NCBI RefSeq assembly: GCF_001481295.1
Contig: NZ_LOPS01000020.1
Location: forward strand, 1-34,487
DNA length: 34,487 bases
Origin: Candidatus Methanomethylophilus sp. 1R26
Lineage (GTDB): Archaea; Thermoplasmatota; Thermoplasmata; Methanomassiliicoccales; Methanomethylophilaceae
Direction: 5' to 3'
Below, piece after piece: positions 7,547-16,908 of this stretch. Under the pieces are notes generated by a model. That model saw only the letters and a program-made list of their open reading frames with translations. It made no database searches and was not told the DNA's origin. Made by a program: the position numbers and the translations under genes. Numbering within the stretch: the stretch's first letter is position 1; each line of letters opens with the position of its first letter.

Positions 7547-10500
7547 GGAAGGATTACAAGAAGCTCCTGGTGATCGGTTCCGGTCCGATCGTCATCGGGC
7601 AGGCCGCCGAGTTCGATTTCTCTGGGTCCCAGGCCTGCCGCTCGCTCAGGGAGGAAGGCTACAAGACCGTCCTCGTCAACTCGAACCCCGCCACCATACA
7701 GACGGACCCCGAGACCGCCGACCGCGTGTACATCGAGCCCCTGCAGGCGGACATCGTCGCGAAGATCATCGAGAAGGAGGGCGTGGACGGCGTCGTCTCG
7801 GGCATGGGCGGGCAGACCGCCCTCAACATCAGCTCCGAACTCGCCGAGAAAGGCTACCTCAAGAAGTTCGGCGCCGAGCTGGTCGGCACCCAGCCCGATG
7901 CGATCGAGAGGTCCGAGGACAGGGAGCTGTTCAAGGAGACCATGGAGAAGATCGGCGAGCCCGTGCCGAAATCGAGGCCCGCCAACTCCCTCGAGGAGGC
8001 CCTCGAGGCGGTCAGGGTCATAGGCCAGTATCCGGTCCTCATCAGGCCCGCGTTCACCCTCGGAGGCACCGGGGGCGGCATAGCCTACAACGAGGCGGAA
8101 CTGAAGGAGATCTGCGCCCGCGGGCTCGCCTACTCCAGGATCCACCAGGTCCTCATCGAGGAGAGCATCCTCGGGTGGAAGGAGCTCGAGTACGAGGTCA
8201 TGAGGGACTCCAAGGACAACTGCGTGATCATCTGCAACATGGAGAACATCGATGCGATGGGCATACACACCGGGGAGTCCATCGTCTGCGCCCCCTGCCT
8301 CACACTTTCGGACAGGGACCACCAGAGGTTCAGGACCGCCTCGCTGAAGATCATCCGCGCCTCGGCATCGAGGGCGGGTGCAACGTCCAGTTCGCCCTGA
8401 ACCCCAGGACCCACGAGTACCGCGTCATCGAGGTCAACCCCCGTGTCTCGAGGTCCTCCGCCCTGGCCTCCAAGGCCACCGGGTACCCGATCGCCAGGGT
8501 CTCCACCAAGATCGCCGTCGGCTACACCCTCGACGAGATCCCCAACCACATCACCGGCAAGACCTTCGCGGCCTCGAGCCGACCATCGACTACGTCGTGG
8601 TCAAGATACCCAGATGGCCTTTCGACAAGTTCCGCACCGTCGACAGGCACCTCGGGACCCAGATGAAGTCCACAGGGGAGACCATGTCCATAGGCAGGAC
8701 CTTCGAGGAGGCTCTGCTGAAAGGGCTCAGGTCCCTCGAGATCGGCGTCGACGGCCTGGACCCCATCGACATGACCGACAGCGAGATCCACGACGAGTTC
8801 AGGCATGCCACCGACAGGCGCATCTTCGCGGTCGGGGAGGCCCTCCGCCGCGGGTGGTCCCCCGCTGACATCGCCAAGGAGACCGACTGGGACGAGTTCT
8901 TCGTGAGGAAGGTCGCCAACATAGTTGCCATGGAGAAGCGCCTGCAGTCCGAGCCCCTCACCGACGACCTGCTCAGAGCGGCCAAGAGGATGGGCTTCGC
9001 GGACAAGACCATCGCCCGCCTGGTAAAGAAGGAGCATTGGGACATCATGTCCCAGAGGGTCAAGGCCGGCATAATCCCGGTCTACAAGATGGTCGACACC
9101 TGCGCCGCCGAGTTCGCGGCCGAGACCCCCTACTTCTACAGCACCTACAACGGAAGGTCCTCCGAGACCAGCTCCGACGGGAAGAAGCGCGTCGTCATCA
9201 TCGGCGGCGGGCCCATAAGGATCGGCCAGGGGATCGAGTTCGATTACTGCTGCGTGCATGCGGTCAAGGCGCTGCAGGAAGAGGGCATCGAGGCCATCAT
9301 GATAAACAACAACCCCGAGACCGTCTCCACCGACTACGACATCAGCGACAGGCTGTACTTCGAGCCCCTGGAGCTGGAGGACGTCCTCGAGGTCATCAAG
9401 GCCGAGGACGCCGACGGCGTGATATGCCAGTACGGAGGGCAGACCTCGGTCAACCTGGCCATCGATGTCGAGAAGGGCCTCAAGGGACCCGCACCAAGAT
9501 CCTCGGCACGACGCCGGACCAGATGGACGTCGCCGAGGACAGGAAGAGGTTCACCGACCTCATGCGCAAGCTCGGCATCAAGCAGCCCAAGTCCGGCACC
9601 GCGTTCTCCTACGAGGAGGCCGAGAAGATCGCCGAGGACATCGGCTACCCTGTGCTGGTCAGGCCGTCCTACGTCCTGGGAGGGCGCGGGATGGAGATCG
9701 TCTACTCCGCCGACGAGCTCAAGACCTACATGGAGACCGCGGTCAAGGTCTCCAGGCACCACCCGGTCCTCATCGACAAGTACCTCACCGAGGCCATCGA
9801 GATCGATGTCGACTCGGTCTGCGACGGCGAGACCGTCTACATCGGCGGGATCATGGAGCATATCGAGTACGCCGGCTGCCACTCCGGAGACGCCACCATG
9901 GTGCTGCCGCCGTTCACCCTGCCCCAGAAGACCATCGAGGAGATCGTCAGGATCGACACCGAGGTCGCCCTGGCGCTGAAGATCGTCGCCTGATGAACCT
10001 CCAGCTCGCCTACAAGGGCGGCGAAATCTGGATGATCGAGGCCAACCCCAGAGCGTCCAGGACCGTACCGTTCATCTCCAAGGCCACGGGCGTCCCCCTG
10101 GCCAAGATCGGCGTCAAATGCATGCTGGGCCATAAGCTGAAGGACATGGGCCTCCAGGGCTACAGGCCGATCGACCACTATGCCATCAAGCGTCCGTGTT
10201 CCCGTTCCTGAAGCTCCCGGGCGTGGACTCCATCCTCACCCCTGAGATGAAATCCACCGGAGAGGTCATGGGCATCGATGCCGACTTCGACACCGCCGCA
10301 TACAAGGCGCTGGTGGCCGCCGGCAACAAGCTCCCGACCGAGGGCGGGGTGTACTTCACCGTCAACGACCAGGACAAGCCCCAGGCCCTGGAGGTCGCGA
10401 GAGCCCTGAAGGACATGGGATTCAGGATCTACGCCACCAAGGGAACCTCCACCTACTTCCGCGAGCACGGAGTGGAGAACACGGCCGTGTTCAAGAACAA

Positions 10501-10747
10501 CGAGAACCTGAAGCCCAATGCCATCAGCCTGATGCGCGACGGCGACATCAACATGGTCATCAACACCCCGACCCAGCATTCGGGAGCGGTCAGGGACGGC
10601 CACAGGATGAGGCGCCTCGCCGTGGAGCTGGAGATCCCCTTCATGACCACCATCAACGGCGCCAAGGTCGCCGTCGGGGCCATCAGGGTCGCCCGCGAGG
10701 ACCACATCGGCGTCAAGTGCATGCAGGAGTTCCACGGGCTCAGGTGA
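7543..10747 (+). CDS. carB: Carbamoyl phosphate synthase large subunit (five apparent frameshifts)
   Basis: About 1069 aa after correction, the normal CarB length. The GTG start gives [20 protein letters not shown]. Two ATP-grasp halves follow, the second beginning at about 9190 with [20 protein letters not shown]. The C-terminal MGS-like allosteric domain ([19 protein letters not shown]) ends EFHGLR. The reading frame breaks near 8360, 8572, 9486, 9988 and 10190. Adding one base each time restores conserved CarB sequence: [52 protein letters not shown] and [14 protein letters not shown]. All five are G/C losses, mostly in short runs. Because the enzyme is essential and every block is otherwise intact, consensus error is much more likely than a pseudogene. 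Confidence 0.88.
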
Positions 10748-10764
10748 AGCCCAGATATCCTAAG

Positions 10765-10792
10765 GGCCTGCGGGGGCTTTCCCCCGCTGGCC
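10765..10792. terminator. Bidirectional terminator between carB and hisA
   Basis: GGCC-T-GCGGGGG and CCCCCGC-T-GGCC form an 11-bp stem interrupted by one T-T mismatch, with a CTTT loop. It sits between convergent genes. Confidence 0.65.
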
Positions 10793-10876
10793 TGCCGCGG
10801 GAACTGCCCGGTTCCAAACAAAACCAGAAAAAAGGCGCGATCCGCCTTGATTTTCAATCCGGCAGTCGGGAAGGGA

Positions 10877-11590
10877 TCACGCCTTCCAGGGCGTCTCCCA
10901 TTCCCAAGGCCTCATCGTGCCCTTGTAGACGGCCATCCCGATGACGGCCGCCTCGGCGCCTGCGGCCGCTCCGGCCTTGATGTCCTCATAGGAGGCGAAC
11001 CCTCCGGAGAGGATGACCGGGCAGGGGCATTTGCGGACGAACTCGGCGTTGGCCGCGGCGTTCACGCCCTTCCCTTGGCCCTCGACATCGATGTTGGTGT
11101 TCAGGACGCCCCTGACAGGCAGCTGCCTGAGGTCCTCGAAGACCTTGTCGATGGACAGGTCGACCTCTTCCTGCCATCCCTTGATCGAGATCTTCCCGCC
11201 CTTGGTGTCCATGCCGAGGATGAGCTTCCCGGGGAACTTCCGGGCCATCTCGGCGAACCACTCGGGTTCCTTGATGGCCTTGGTCCCCACGATGATGCGG
11301 TCTGCTCCGGCGTCGAGATACTTCGCAATCTGGGACTCCGACCTGATGCCTCCTCCGACCTCGCAGGGGACGCCTGCGGAGGCGATGACTTCGCAGAACG
11401 CGTCCGAATTGTCGGGCTTCCCGAAGGCCGCATCAAGGTCCACGAGATGTAGGCAGGGCGCCCCCATGGAGACCCAGTGATCCGCCGTCTTGGCGATATC
11501 CGGCAGGACCACCTGCTGGCTTCCTGGCACGCCTCCGACCAGCTGGACCACCTTATGGTCCAGGACATCGACGGCCGGGATGGCGATCAT
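10877..11590 (-). CDS. hisA: ProFAR isomerase HisA
   Basis: The fourth-step histidine enzyme, a (beta/alpha)8 barrel isomerase of 237 aa. The catalytic aspartates are visible in IPAVDVLDHKVVQL (about residue 8) and LGMDTKGG (about residue 127). The phosphate-binding loops are VGGGIRSE and LSGGFASYED. Its ATG overlaps the hisH stop by 4 bases, placing it last in the minus-strand operon hisC-hisH-hisA. PriA-like dual activity (HisA/TrpF) cannot be judged from sequence alone. Confidence 0.93.
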   Translation of the reverse strand: MIAIPAVDVLDHKVVQLVGGVPGSQQVVLPDIAKTADHWVSMGAPCLHLVDLDAAFGKPDNSDAFCEVIASAGVPCEVGGGIRSESQIAKYLDAGADRIIVGTKAIKEPEWFAEMARKFPGKLILGMDTKGGKISIKGWQEEVDLSIDKVFEDLRQLPVRGVLNTNIDVEGQGKGVNAAANAEFVRKCPCPVILSGGFASYEDIKAGAAAGAEAAVIGMAVYKGTMRPWEWETPWKA

Positions 11591-12186
11591 GCCCTGTCCT
11601 CCGCGAAAGCCTCGAAGTTCTTCAGGAACGCGGCCCCCGCGTCCGAGCTCTTCTCGGGATGGAACTGGGTGGCGACAGTGTTGGCCGTGCGCATGACGGT
11701 CGGGAACTCGAACCCCTCGTACTCGGTGGTGCCTTTGATGACGGACCTGTCCTCAGGATCGCAGTAATAGGAGTGGGCGAAATAGAAATGAAGGTCCTCC
11801 AGGCCCTCGAAGAGGTCATCCTGGGTCTTCACCAGGTTCCACCCCATGTGGGGGACCGTCTTGGACTTCAGCGCCCTCACGCGGCCGGGGAAGAGCCCGA
11901 TGCCGGGGCCCTGCCCCTCGTCGCTCCCCGGGAAGAGGATCTGGGCCCCGATGCAGATGCCCAGTGCCGGGACCCCTGCCTCCATCCTCTCCCTTATCGC
12001 GTCCCTGTAGGGCAGCAGGCGCTCCATGGTGGCATCGAACGCCCCTACGCCCGGGAGCATGATCGCCGGGGCGTCCAGGAGCTTCGACATATCGGTGACG
12101 GGCTCGACCTCGAACCCGGCGATCTCCAGCGCTTTGCGGATGGAATGGATGTTGCCGACCCCGTAGTCGGCGAGAGCGATCCTCAT
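11587..12186 (-). CDS. hisH: Imidazole glycerol phosphate synthase, glutaminase subunit HisH
   Basis: A class I glutamine amidotransferase of 199 aa supplying ammonia to HisF. MRIALADYGVGNIHS is the family N-terminus. The nucleophile cysteine is in LGICIGAQIL and the His/Glu pair in QFHPEKSS. The start ATG at 12186 overlaps the hisC stop as ATGA. The partner hisF lies on the opposite strand about 6 kb away, so the two subunits of this complex are not co-transcribed here. Confidence 0.93.
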   Translation of the reverse strand: MRIALADYGVGNIHSIRKALEIAGFEVEPVTDMSKLLDAPAIMLPGVGAFDATMERLLPYRDAIRERMEAGVPALGICIGAQILFPGSDEGQGPGIGLFPGRVRALKSKTVPHMGWNLVKTQDDLFEGLEDLHFYFAHSYYCDPEDRSVIKGTTEYEGFEFPTVMRTANTVATQFHPEKSSDAGAAFLKNFEAFAEDRA

Positions 12187-13247
12187 CTGCTCTCCTCTGC
12201 GATGATATCCTCCATCGCGTCGGTCATGAGCTTGTTCAGCTCCTCGGTGCCGACGGTCGGGCGGACGCAGTTCTCGGTCCTCCTCTTGGTCCCGAAGTCG
12301 CGGATGAGGATGCCCCTTTTCTTCATGCCCTCGACCAGCTTGGCGTGGTCTATGGGGGCCCTGGCGAGGATGAAGTTGGCGTCGGACGGGTAGCACTCGA
12401 ACCCGAGGGTCTCCATCTTCTTGGCCAGCTTCGGGCGCTGCTCCTCGACCATGCTGACGCTGCGCTCGACGAACGACCTGTCCTTCAGGGCAGCGATGGC
12501 CGCCCCCTCGGAGATGCCGTTGAGCGAGTAAGGCACCTTGACGGAATTGAGCATGTCGGCCACCTTCAGGTTGGAGGCCATGTAGCCTACGCGGAACGCG
12601 GCCATGGCGTATGCCTTGGAGAACGTCTTGCAGACGATGAGGTTGTCGAACTCGTCGACCTTGTCGATCATGGTCTTCCTGGCATACTCGCTGTACGCCT
12701 CGTCGAGGATTACTATGCCCTCGTGCTTCGAGAGGATCTCCTCGATGTCCTTGGTCCGGAAGCAGTTCCCGGTGGGGTTGTTGGGTGATGGCATGATGAG
12801 GACGCCCTTCCTGTCCTCGCCTTTGCCGATCATGGCATCCGGGTCCAGCTGGAAATCCTCGTCCAGCTCAGCCTCCTTCATGATGCCCGACGACAGCTGG
12901 GTGAAGTAGCTGTAGAGCGAGTACGAGGGGTACGGCTGGATGACGGAGGTCACGCCGGGCTCCACGAAGGTCGTGAAAGCAGTGTTGATCATCTCGTCGC
13001 TGCCGTTCCCGACCACGAAGTTGTCCCTCTTCAGGCCGTAGAGGTCCGCCAGGGCGTCCCTCAGTCCATCGGAATAGGTGTTCGGATAGGTGTTCGTGTT
13101 GATCCTGAGGCCCTCGATGTACGCCTCCGCCGCTGGGTTGGAGCCCAGGACGTTGACATTGGTGTCCATCCTGATGGCGTTCCCCACGTCGGGGTTATAA
13201 TAGGTAGTGAGCCCGCGGACGCTCTTCCTCATCATGCTGCGGTCCAT
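12183..13247 (-). CDS. hisC: Histidinol-phosphate aminotransferase HisC
   Basis: A PLP-dependent class I/II aminotransferase of 354 aa. Visible blocks are NTYPNTYSDGLRDALA, VVGNGSDEMI, PSPNNPTGNCF, VILDEAYSEY and VCKTFSKAYAMAAFRVGY, in which the lysine of TFSKA binds PLP. The frame is open upstream of 13247, but that extension (about 45 residues, Arg/Thr/Ile-rich) lies over the promoter and is unlike the family, so I start at MDRSMMRKSVRGL. Two later ATGs (13235, 13232) are also possible. It is first in the hisC-hisH-hisA operon. Confidence 0.88.
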   Translation of the reverse strand: MDRSMMRKSVRGLTTYYNPDVGNAIRMDTNVNVLGSNPAAEAYIEGLRINTNTYPNTYSDGLRDALADLYGLKRDNFVVGNGSDEMINTAFTTFVEPGVTSVIQPYPSYSLYSYFTQLSSGIMKEAELDEDFQLDPDAMIGKGEDRKGVLIMPSPNNPTGNCFRTKDIEEILSKHEGIVILDEAYSEYARKTMIDKVDEFDNLIVCKTFSKAYAMAAFRVGYMASNLKVADMLNSVKVPYSLNGISEGAAIAALKDRSFVERSVSMVEEQRPKLAKKMETLGFECYPSDANFILARAPIDHAKLVEGMKKRGILIRDFGTKRRTENCVRPTVGTEELNKLMTDAMEDIIAEESR

Positions 13248-13335
13248 GGTAACCACTCGGCCGCATGTCAGCGGCCCTTCGGGACTCTGGATACTCCATT
13301 CCGTAATAATGGTTGCGTGCGCGCGCGTCCGTGCG

Positions 13336-13344
13336 TATATGATA
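13336..13344 (-). promoter_or_regulatory. TATA box of hisCHA
   Basis: The minus-strand TTATCATATAC lies about 90 bases before the chosen hisC ATG, giving a leader of about 60 bases. It falls inside the open frame upstream of the chosen start, which argues that the upstream part is not translated. Confidence 0.45.
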
Positions 13345-13389
13345 AGAAGAGCAGGCATGAAGAACGCGGCATGGCGGCGCATCCCGATA

Positions 13390-13414
13390 GGTTACCTGCA
13401 GGTTACTGTGTAAC
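13390..13414. promoter_or_regulatory. Repeated GGTTAC motifs in the hisC/MBL divergent promoter region
   Basis: GGTTAC occurs at 13390 and 13401, one helical turn apart. The second copy also forms the dyad GTTAC-TGT-GTAAC. It lies between the divergent TATA boxes, so it is a candidate shared operator. There is no direct evidence of binding. Confidence 0.3.
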
Positions 13415-13432
13415 ATCATAGTTTCTAATTGA

Positions 13433-13443
13433 TACTTATACTT
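13433..13443 (+). promoter_or_regulatory. TATA box of the MBL-related gene
   Basis: TACTTATACTT lies about 45-55 bases before the ATG at 13488, leaving a leader of about 25 bases that contains GGTGAG. Confidence 0.4.
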
Positions 13444-13487
13444 CGCAGGCATACTAGGAATTAGACTGAAACAAGTCGGTGAGAAAA

Positions 13488-14276
13488 ATGAAGACCCAGA
13501 GCATTGAGATGCAGCACGGAGCCATGATCGTGATCGACTGCGGGGACGTCAAGGTCCACGCCTACCAGACCAAGGACCTCATAGATGACGAGGTCATCAT
13601 CCTCGAGAAGGCCGGGAAGGGGATCGTCGTCGAGATCCCTCCCTTCAAGGAGAACATCGCGGAGCTGGAGCAGTACATCCGCGAGAAGAACATCGACATT
13701 CAGGCGAAGCTGGTCTCCTACCACGCGGCGGGATCCTCCTTCCTCCCGGAAGTCCCCTCCTACGCCACCGAGTCCGCCAACTCCTACAACACCAACGGAG
13801 GAGGCGCCGCCCTGATCAGAAACTTCACCAAGGCCTTCGGGGATGCGTTCGACAGCGGGATAGTCCTGGGGAAGAACATCCTGAAGGCAGGCAAGACCCA
13901 GATCGCCGGGATCGACATGATCGTCAGGCCGAACGACGAAGCTTTCGAGATCGAGCTCCCCGAGATCAAGACGGTCTACATGCACATGCTCGGCCATGAC
14001 TGCCACTCCATCGTCCCGGGCGCGGCGGCCGCAGAGGCGATGGCAGCGAACCTGCAGGACTACCTGGACCGCGGGTTCGAGACCTTCCTCTCGGCCCACT
14101 ACGTACCTGAGACCAGGAAGGATGCCGAGACGAAGATCGCCTACCTGAAGGAGACCGAGAAGCTGGCATCGGAATCGAAGGACGCGGCCGAGTTCACGGC
14201 GAAGATGAAGGCGGAATTCCCCGGATACTCCGGCGAGAACTACCTGGGAATGACCGCCGGCGCGTTCTTCAGCTGA
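13488..14276 (+). CDS. Metallo-beta-lactamase-fold related protein lacking the metal motif
   Basis: A 262-aa soluble protein. The second half (MHMLGHDCHSIVPG; DRGFETFLSAHYVPE; FPGYSGENYLGMTAGAFF) resembles the C-terminal part of MBL-fold hydrolases. The HxHxDH signature expected in the first half is absent: the equivalent region appears to be SYHAAGSSFLPEVPSYATES. It may therefore be a non-catalytic or altered member. The family call rests on remembered similarity and is tentative. The start ATG at 13488 is chosen because GGTGAG, a good match to archaeal anti-SD, lies 4 bases upstream; a GTG at 13479 is less likely. It is divergent from hisC and convergent with hisG. Confidence 0.5.
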   Translation: MKTQSIEMQHGAMIVIDCGDVKVHAYQTKDLIDDEVIILEKAGKGIVVEIPPFKENIAELEQYIREKNIDIQAKLVSYHAAGSSFLPEVPSYATESANSYNTNGGGAALIRNFTKAFGDAFDSGIVLGKNILKAGKTQIAGIDMIVRPNDEAFEIELPEIKTVYMHMLGHDCHSIVPGAAAAEAMAANLQDYLDRGFETFLSAHYVPETRKDAETKIAYLKETEKLASESKDAAEFTAKMKAEFPGYSGENYLGMTAGAFFS

Positions 14277-14296
14277 AACCTTCTGAAAGGAAGGCA

Positions 14297-14316
14297 GGGG
14301 GGCCGTTCGGCCCCCT
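14297..14316. terminator. Bidirectional terminator between the MBL-related gene and hisG
   Basis: GGGGGGCC and GGCCCCCT pair around GTTC, with at least 7 GC pairs, between two convergent stop codons. Confidence 0.65.
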
Positions 14317-14324
14317 GGCTCATC

Positions 14325-15194
14325 TCAGTCCACGAGCCGCTCTATGGGCATGGTGAGAATGCCGCGGGCGCCGATCTTCTTGAGGTCGGCGACGACGCGG
14401 TAGCAGCTCTCGTTGCCGACGACGGCCTGGACGGCCACCCAGCCTTCCTTGCCGGCGATGTCCACCACGGTGGGCCCTCCGATGCCGGGGATGATCTTCT
14501 CGGCGTCGGGCAGCCTGTCCCTGGGAACATCGGCCATGACGTACTTCTTGCCCTCGGCGCTGATGACGGAGCGGAGAGCGTCCACGATCTCCCCGATCCT
14601 GTCGCTCTTGGCAGGATCTGCCATGGCCTTCTCGGAGGCGATGACGCACGCCTGGGACTCCATGATGACCTGCACCTCCTTGAGGCGGTTCATCCTGAGG
14701 GTGCTGCCGGTAGCCACAAGATCGGAGATGCAGTCGGAGACTCCCAGCATGGGCATGATCTCCGCCGCCCCCTGCACGAAGACTATGTCGGCCTTGATCC
14801 CCTTGGACCTGAAGAACTTCTTGGTGAGCTCCGGGAAGGAGGTGGCCACGCGGATGCCGTCCTTCATGACGCCGCTCTTCGCGATCTCGGAGTCTTCGGG
14901 AGCGGCGATGGAGAGCCGGCATCTCCCGTATCCGAGATCGAGTATCTCCTTCACCCTGACGCCGGCCTCGGCGGTGACGTCCTGGCCGGTTATGCCGAAA
15001 TCGACGGCCCCGGAATCCACGAAGATGGGGATGTCCTGCGCACGGATGAGGAAAACCTCCAGCCCGAGGCCCGGGACGTTGATGTTGAGCCTGCGCCCCC
15101 AGTCGTCCCCCAGGCTGATGCCCGCTTTGGTTATGAGCTCCACGGCCTTCTCGTTGAGCCTCCCCTTGTTCGGAATGGCCATCTTCAGCGTCAT
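14325..15194 (-). CDS. hisG: ATP phosphoribosyltransferase HisG, long form
   Basis: The first and committed step of histidine synthesis. At 289 aa it is the long form, which carries a C-terminal ACT-like domain for histidine feedback and needs no HisZ. Family blocks are MAIPNKGRLNEKAVEL, DFGITGQDVTAE, DCISDLVATGSTLRMN (the PRPP-binding region), and the C-terminal RLPDAEKIIPGIGGPTV with AVVGNESCYRVVADLKKIGA. It has its own promoter and is transcribed separately from the other his genes. Confidence 0.95.
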   Translation of the reverse strand: MTLKMAIPNKGRLNEKAVELITKAGISLGDDWGRRLNINVPGLGLEVFLIRAQDIPIFVDSGAVDFGITGQDVTAEAGVRVKEILDLGYGRCRLSIAAPEDSEIAKSGVMKDGIRVATSFPELTKKFFRSKGIKADIVFVQGAAEIMPMLGVSDCISDLVATGSTLRMNRLKEVQVIMESQACVIASEKAMADPAKSDRIGEIVDALRSVISAEGKKYVMADVPRDRLPDAEKIIPGIGGPTVVDIAGKEGWVAVQAVVGNESCYRVVADLKKIGARGILTMPIERLVD

Positions 15195-15221
15195 TGTATA
15201 TCGCTTCGCCCATCCCTTCCT

Positions 15222-15232
15222 TTATTAATTAA
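15222..15232 (-). promoter_or_regulatory. TATA box of hisG
   Basis: The minus-strand TTAATTAATAA lies about 28-38 bases before the hisG ATG, implying a very short leader. Confidence 0.5.
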
Positions 15233-15275
15233 CTCATCGCAGGCGCGATGATCTGGAGTAGCCCTCGGGAACGGC

Positions 15276-15302
15276 CGGAGCGGGGAAGGAAGGCCCGCTC
15301 CG
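15276..15302 (-). terminator. Hairpin behind asd
   Basis: CGGAGCGGG and CCCGCTCCG form a 9-bp stem around a 9-base loop, 19 bases past the asd stop and upstream of the hisG promoter. Confidence 0.55.
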
Positions 15303-15320
15303 CCGCGGCCCCGGAAGGGA

Positions 15321-16384
15321 TCAGAGAAGGTTCTTCTTATAGGCGTACTCGGCGTTGAGGATGGAACCGCCGGCCCCGCCGCGGAGGGTGTTGTGCGAAA
15401 CGACCCAGAGCTTGTAGTAGCCGTTGGACTTCCTTATCCTGCCGACGGTGGAGGCCATCCCGCGGGCCCTCTCCGGGGAACCCGCGAAGACATCGTAGAT
15501 GGGCTGGGGCCTGTTCTCCTCGGTCCTCACGATGACAGGCTGCACCGGGGCCGAGGGGAGCTTCAGCTTCTGGGGCTCGCCGCGGAAGCCCGAGAGGGCC
15601 GAGGCGACCTCCTCCAGGGAGGGCTCGTCCCTGAGCTTCAGGGAGAGGGACTCGGTGTGGCCGTCGACGACAGGGACCCTGGCGCAGTTGGCGATGACAT
15701 CGAAGTCGGCGTACCTGAACTTCCCGTCCCCGTACGTCCCGAGCATCTTCCCGAGCTCGGACTCCATCTTCTCCTCCTCATGGTTGATGAAGGGTATGAC
15801 GTTGCCCACGATGTCCAGGGACGGCACTCCGGGATAGCCGGCGCCGGAGATGGCCTGGTAAGTGGAGACGAAGACCTGCTCGAGGCCGAAGGCGTCCCTC
15901 AGGGCCTTCAGGGGCACGACGATGCCGGTCGAGGAGCAGTTGGCGTTCGTGACGATGTACCCGCCGTCCTTGTAGGTAGGCTGGTCCTTCACGGCGGCGA
16001 ACTGGTCGGTGTTGACCTCCGGGACGATGATGGGCACGTGCTCGTCCATCCTGTGGGCCCCGGCGTGGTGTAGACCGCCACTCCGTTCTGCGCGAGCTGG
16101 GTCTCGGTCTCGCCCGCGAGCTCGCTGGGTATGCCGGAGAACGCAATCCTGCACGAATCGGCGATGTGCCTGATGTCCATCTTGGAGATCTTCATGTCGA
16201 GGGTCTCCTGGCTGTACTCGTGGTCGCGGACCTTCAGGGTGTCCCCGAACCTCTTGCCCTCGGACCTCTCGGAGGCGTAGAGCCCCTCGATCTCTAAATA
16301 GGGGTGGCCCTCCAGCATCTGGACGAACCTCTGCCCGATCATGCCCGTGGCGCCTAGAACCGCCACCTTCACTTTTCCGCTCAT
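15321..16384 (-). CDS. asd: Aspartate-semialdehyde dehydrogenase (one apparent frameshift)
   Basis: This enzyme makes aspartate semialdehyde from aspartyl phosphate for lysine, threonine and methionine synthesis. About 354 aa after correction. The N-terminus KVKVAVLGATGMIGQRFVQML is the NADP-binding loop. The catalytic cysteine is in VTNANCSSTGIV. ISGAGYPGVPSLDIVGNVIP and VSHNTLRGGAGGSILNAE follow the archaeal/fungal-type family. The frame breaks near 16066: one added base turns VYTTPGPTG into VYT-N-AGAHRMDEHVPII. A chorismate mutase gene lies 28 bases upstream on the same strand, so the two are probably co-transcribed. Confidence 0.88.
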
Positions 16385-16412
16385 TTCCTCCCTTCCTTCC
16401 GGATGCGCCGGC

Positions 16413-16700
16413 TCAGTCGCCGTCGTAGATCTTCTTCTGGCGCTCCTTGGAGATGCTCAGGATGACATGCGCGATCTGCTCGGCTTCATCCTCGTTGAGG
16501 CTGACCTCCTTGCAGAGGTCCAGGTACCTGGCGACTATCTCCTTCTCCCTCTCATCGTCCCAGTAGCTCTGGCCGCTGCGCTTCTTGGCCTTCGCCAGCT
16601 CGTCGGTGATGTCTATGCGGGTGGCTATGAGGTCGATGATCTTGCCGTCGATCTCGGACACCTCGTCCCTGAGTTCCTTCGTAGATGCGGGCGCTTCCAT
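16413..16700 (-). CDS. Chorismate mutase, AroQ class
   Basis: An all-helical chorismate mutase of about 95 aa, converting chorismate to prephenate for Phe and Tyr. Family features are STKELRDEVSEIDGKIIDLIATRIDI, the Lys-rich AKAKKRSGQ, and DDEREKEIVARYLDLCKE. An ATG 30 bases upstream (16730) is open, but it lies only 11-18 bases from the TATA box at 16741-16748. I therefore start at MEAPASTKEL, preceded by AGAGGG. It is first in a likely two-gene unit with asd. Confidence 0.85.
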   Translation of the reverse strand: MEAPASTKELRDEVSEIDGKIIDLIATRIDITDELAKAKKRSGQSYWDDEREKEIVARYLDLCKEVSLNEDEAEQIAHVILSISKERQKKIYDGD

Positions 16701-16740
16701 GGAAACCCTCTTACTGATGAACGCGCGCATGAGTCTTTAC

Positions 16741-16748
16741 TTATAAAA
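16741..16748 (-). promoter_or_regulatory. TATA box of the chorismate mutase-asd unit
   Basis: The minus-strand TTTTATAA lies 41-48 bases before the ATG at 16700, so transcription should start near 16716. This decides between the two candidate start codons. Confidence 0.5.
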
Positions 16749-16837
16749 CCCTCGCTGTGCTCAATCTATACGGTTACTGTTTTCGTATTGCCGATTGAAA
16801 GAATCGAATATAAACGAAGAAAATTTACGGATTCCGT

Positions 16838-16863
16838 ATTAATGAACTTATTAGTTCATTAAT
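16838..16863. promoter_or_regulatory. Perfect 26-bp dyad upstream of the HTH-ACT regulator
   Basis: ATTAATGAAC and GTTCATTAAT form a perfect 10-bp inverted repeat around TTATTA. It ends 15 bases before the regulator's TATA box (TTTAAAT, 16879-16885), which itself lies 24-30 bases before the ATG, so the message is leaderless. The site is well placed for autoregulation or activation. It is also about 90 bases from the divergent chorismate mutase promoter. Confidence 0.5.
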
Positions 16864-16908
16864 GCACTGAAAAGATGGTTTAAATCCTATGGGCGCATCT
16901 ACGGCTTC

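Noticed and set aside
7543-10747. carB naturally divided into separate subunit genes, as in some archaea
   Set aside because: The breaks fall inside ATP-grasp domains, not at the domain boundary, and each is repaired by one base.
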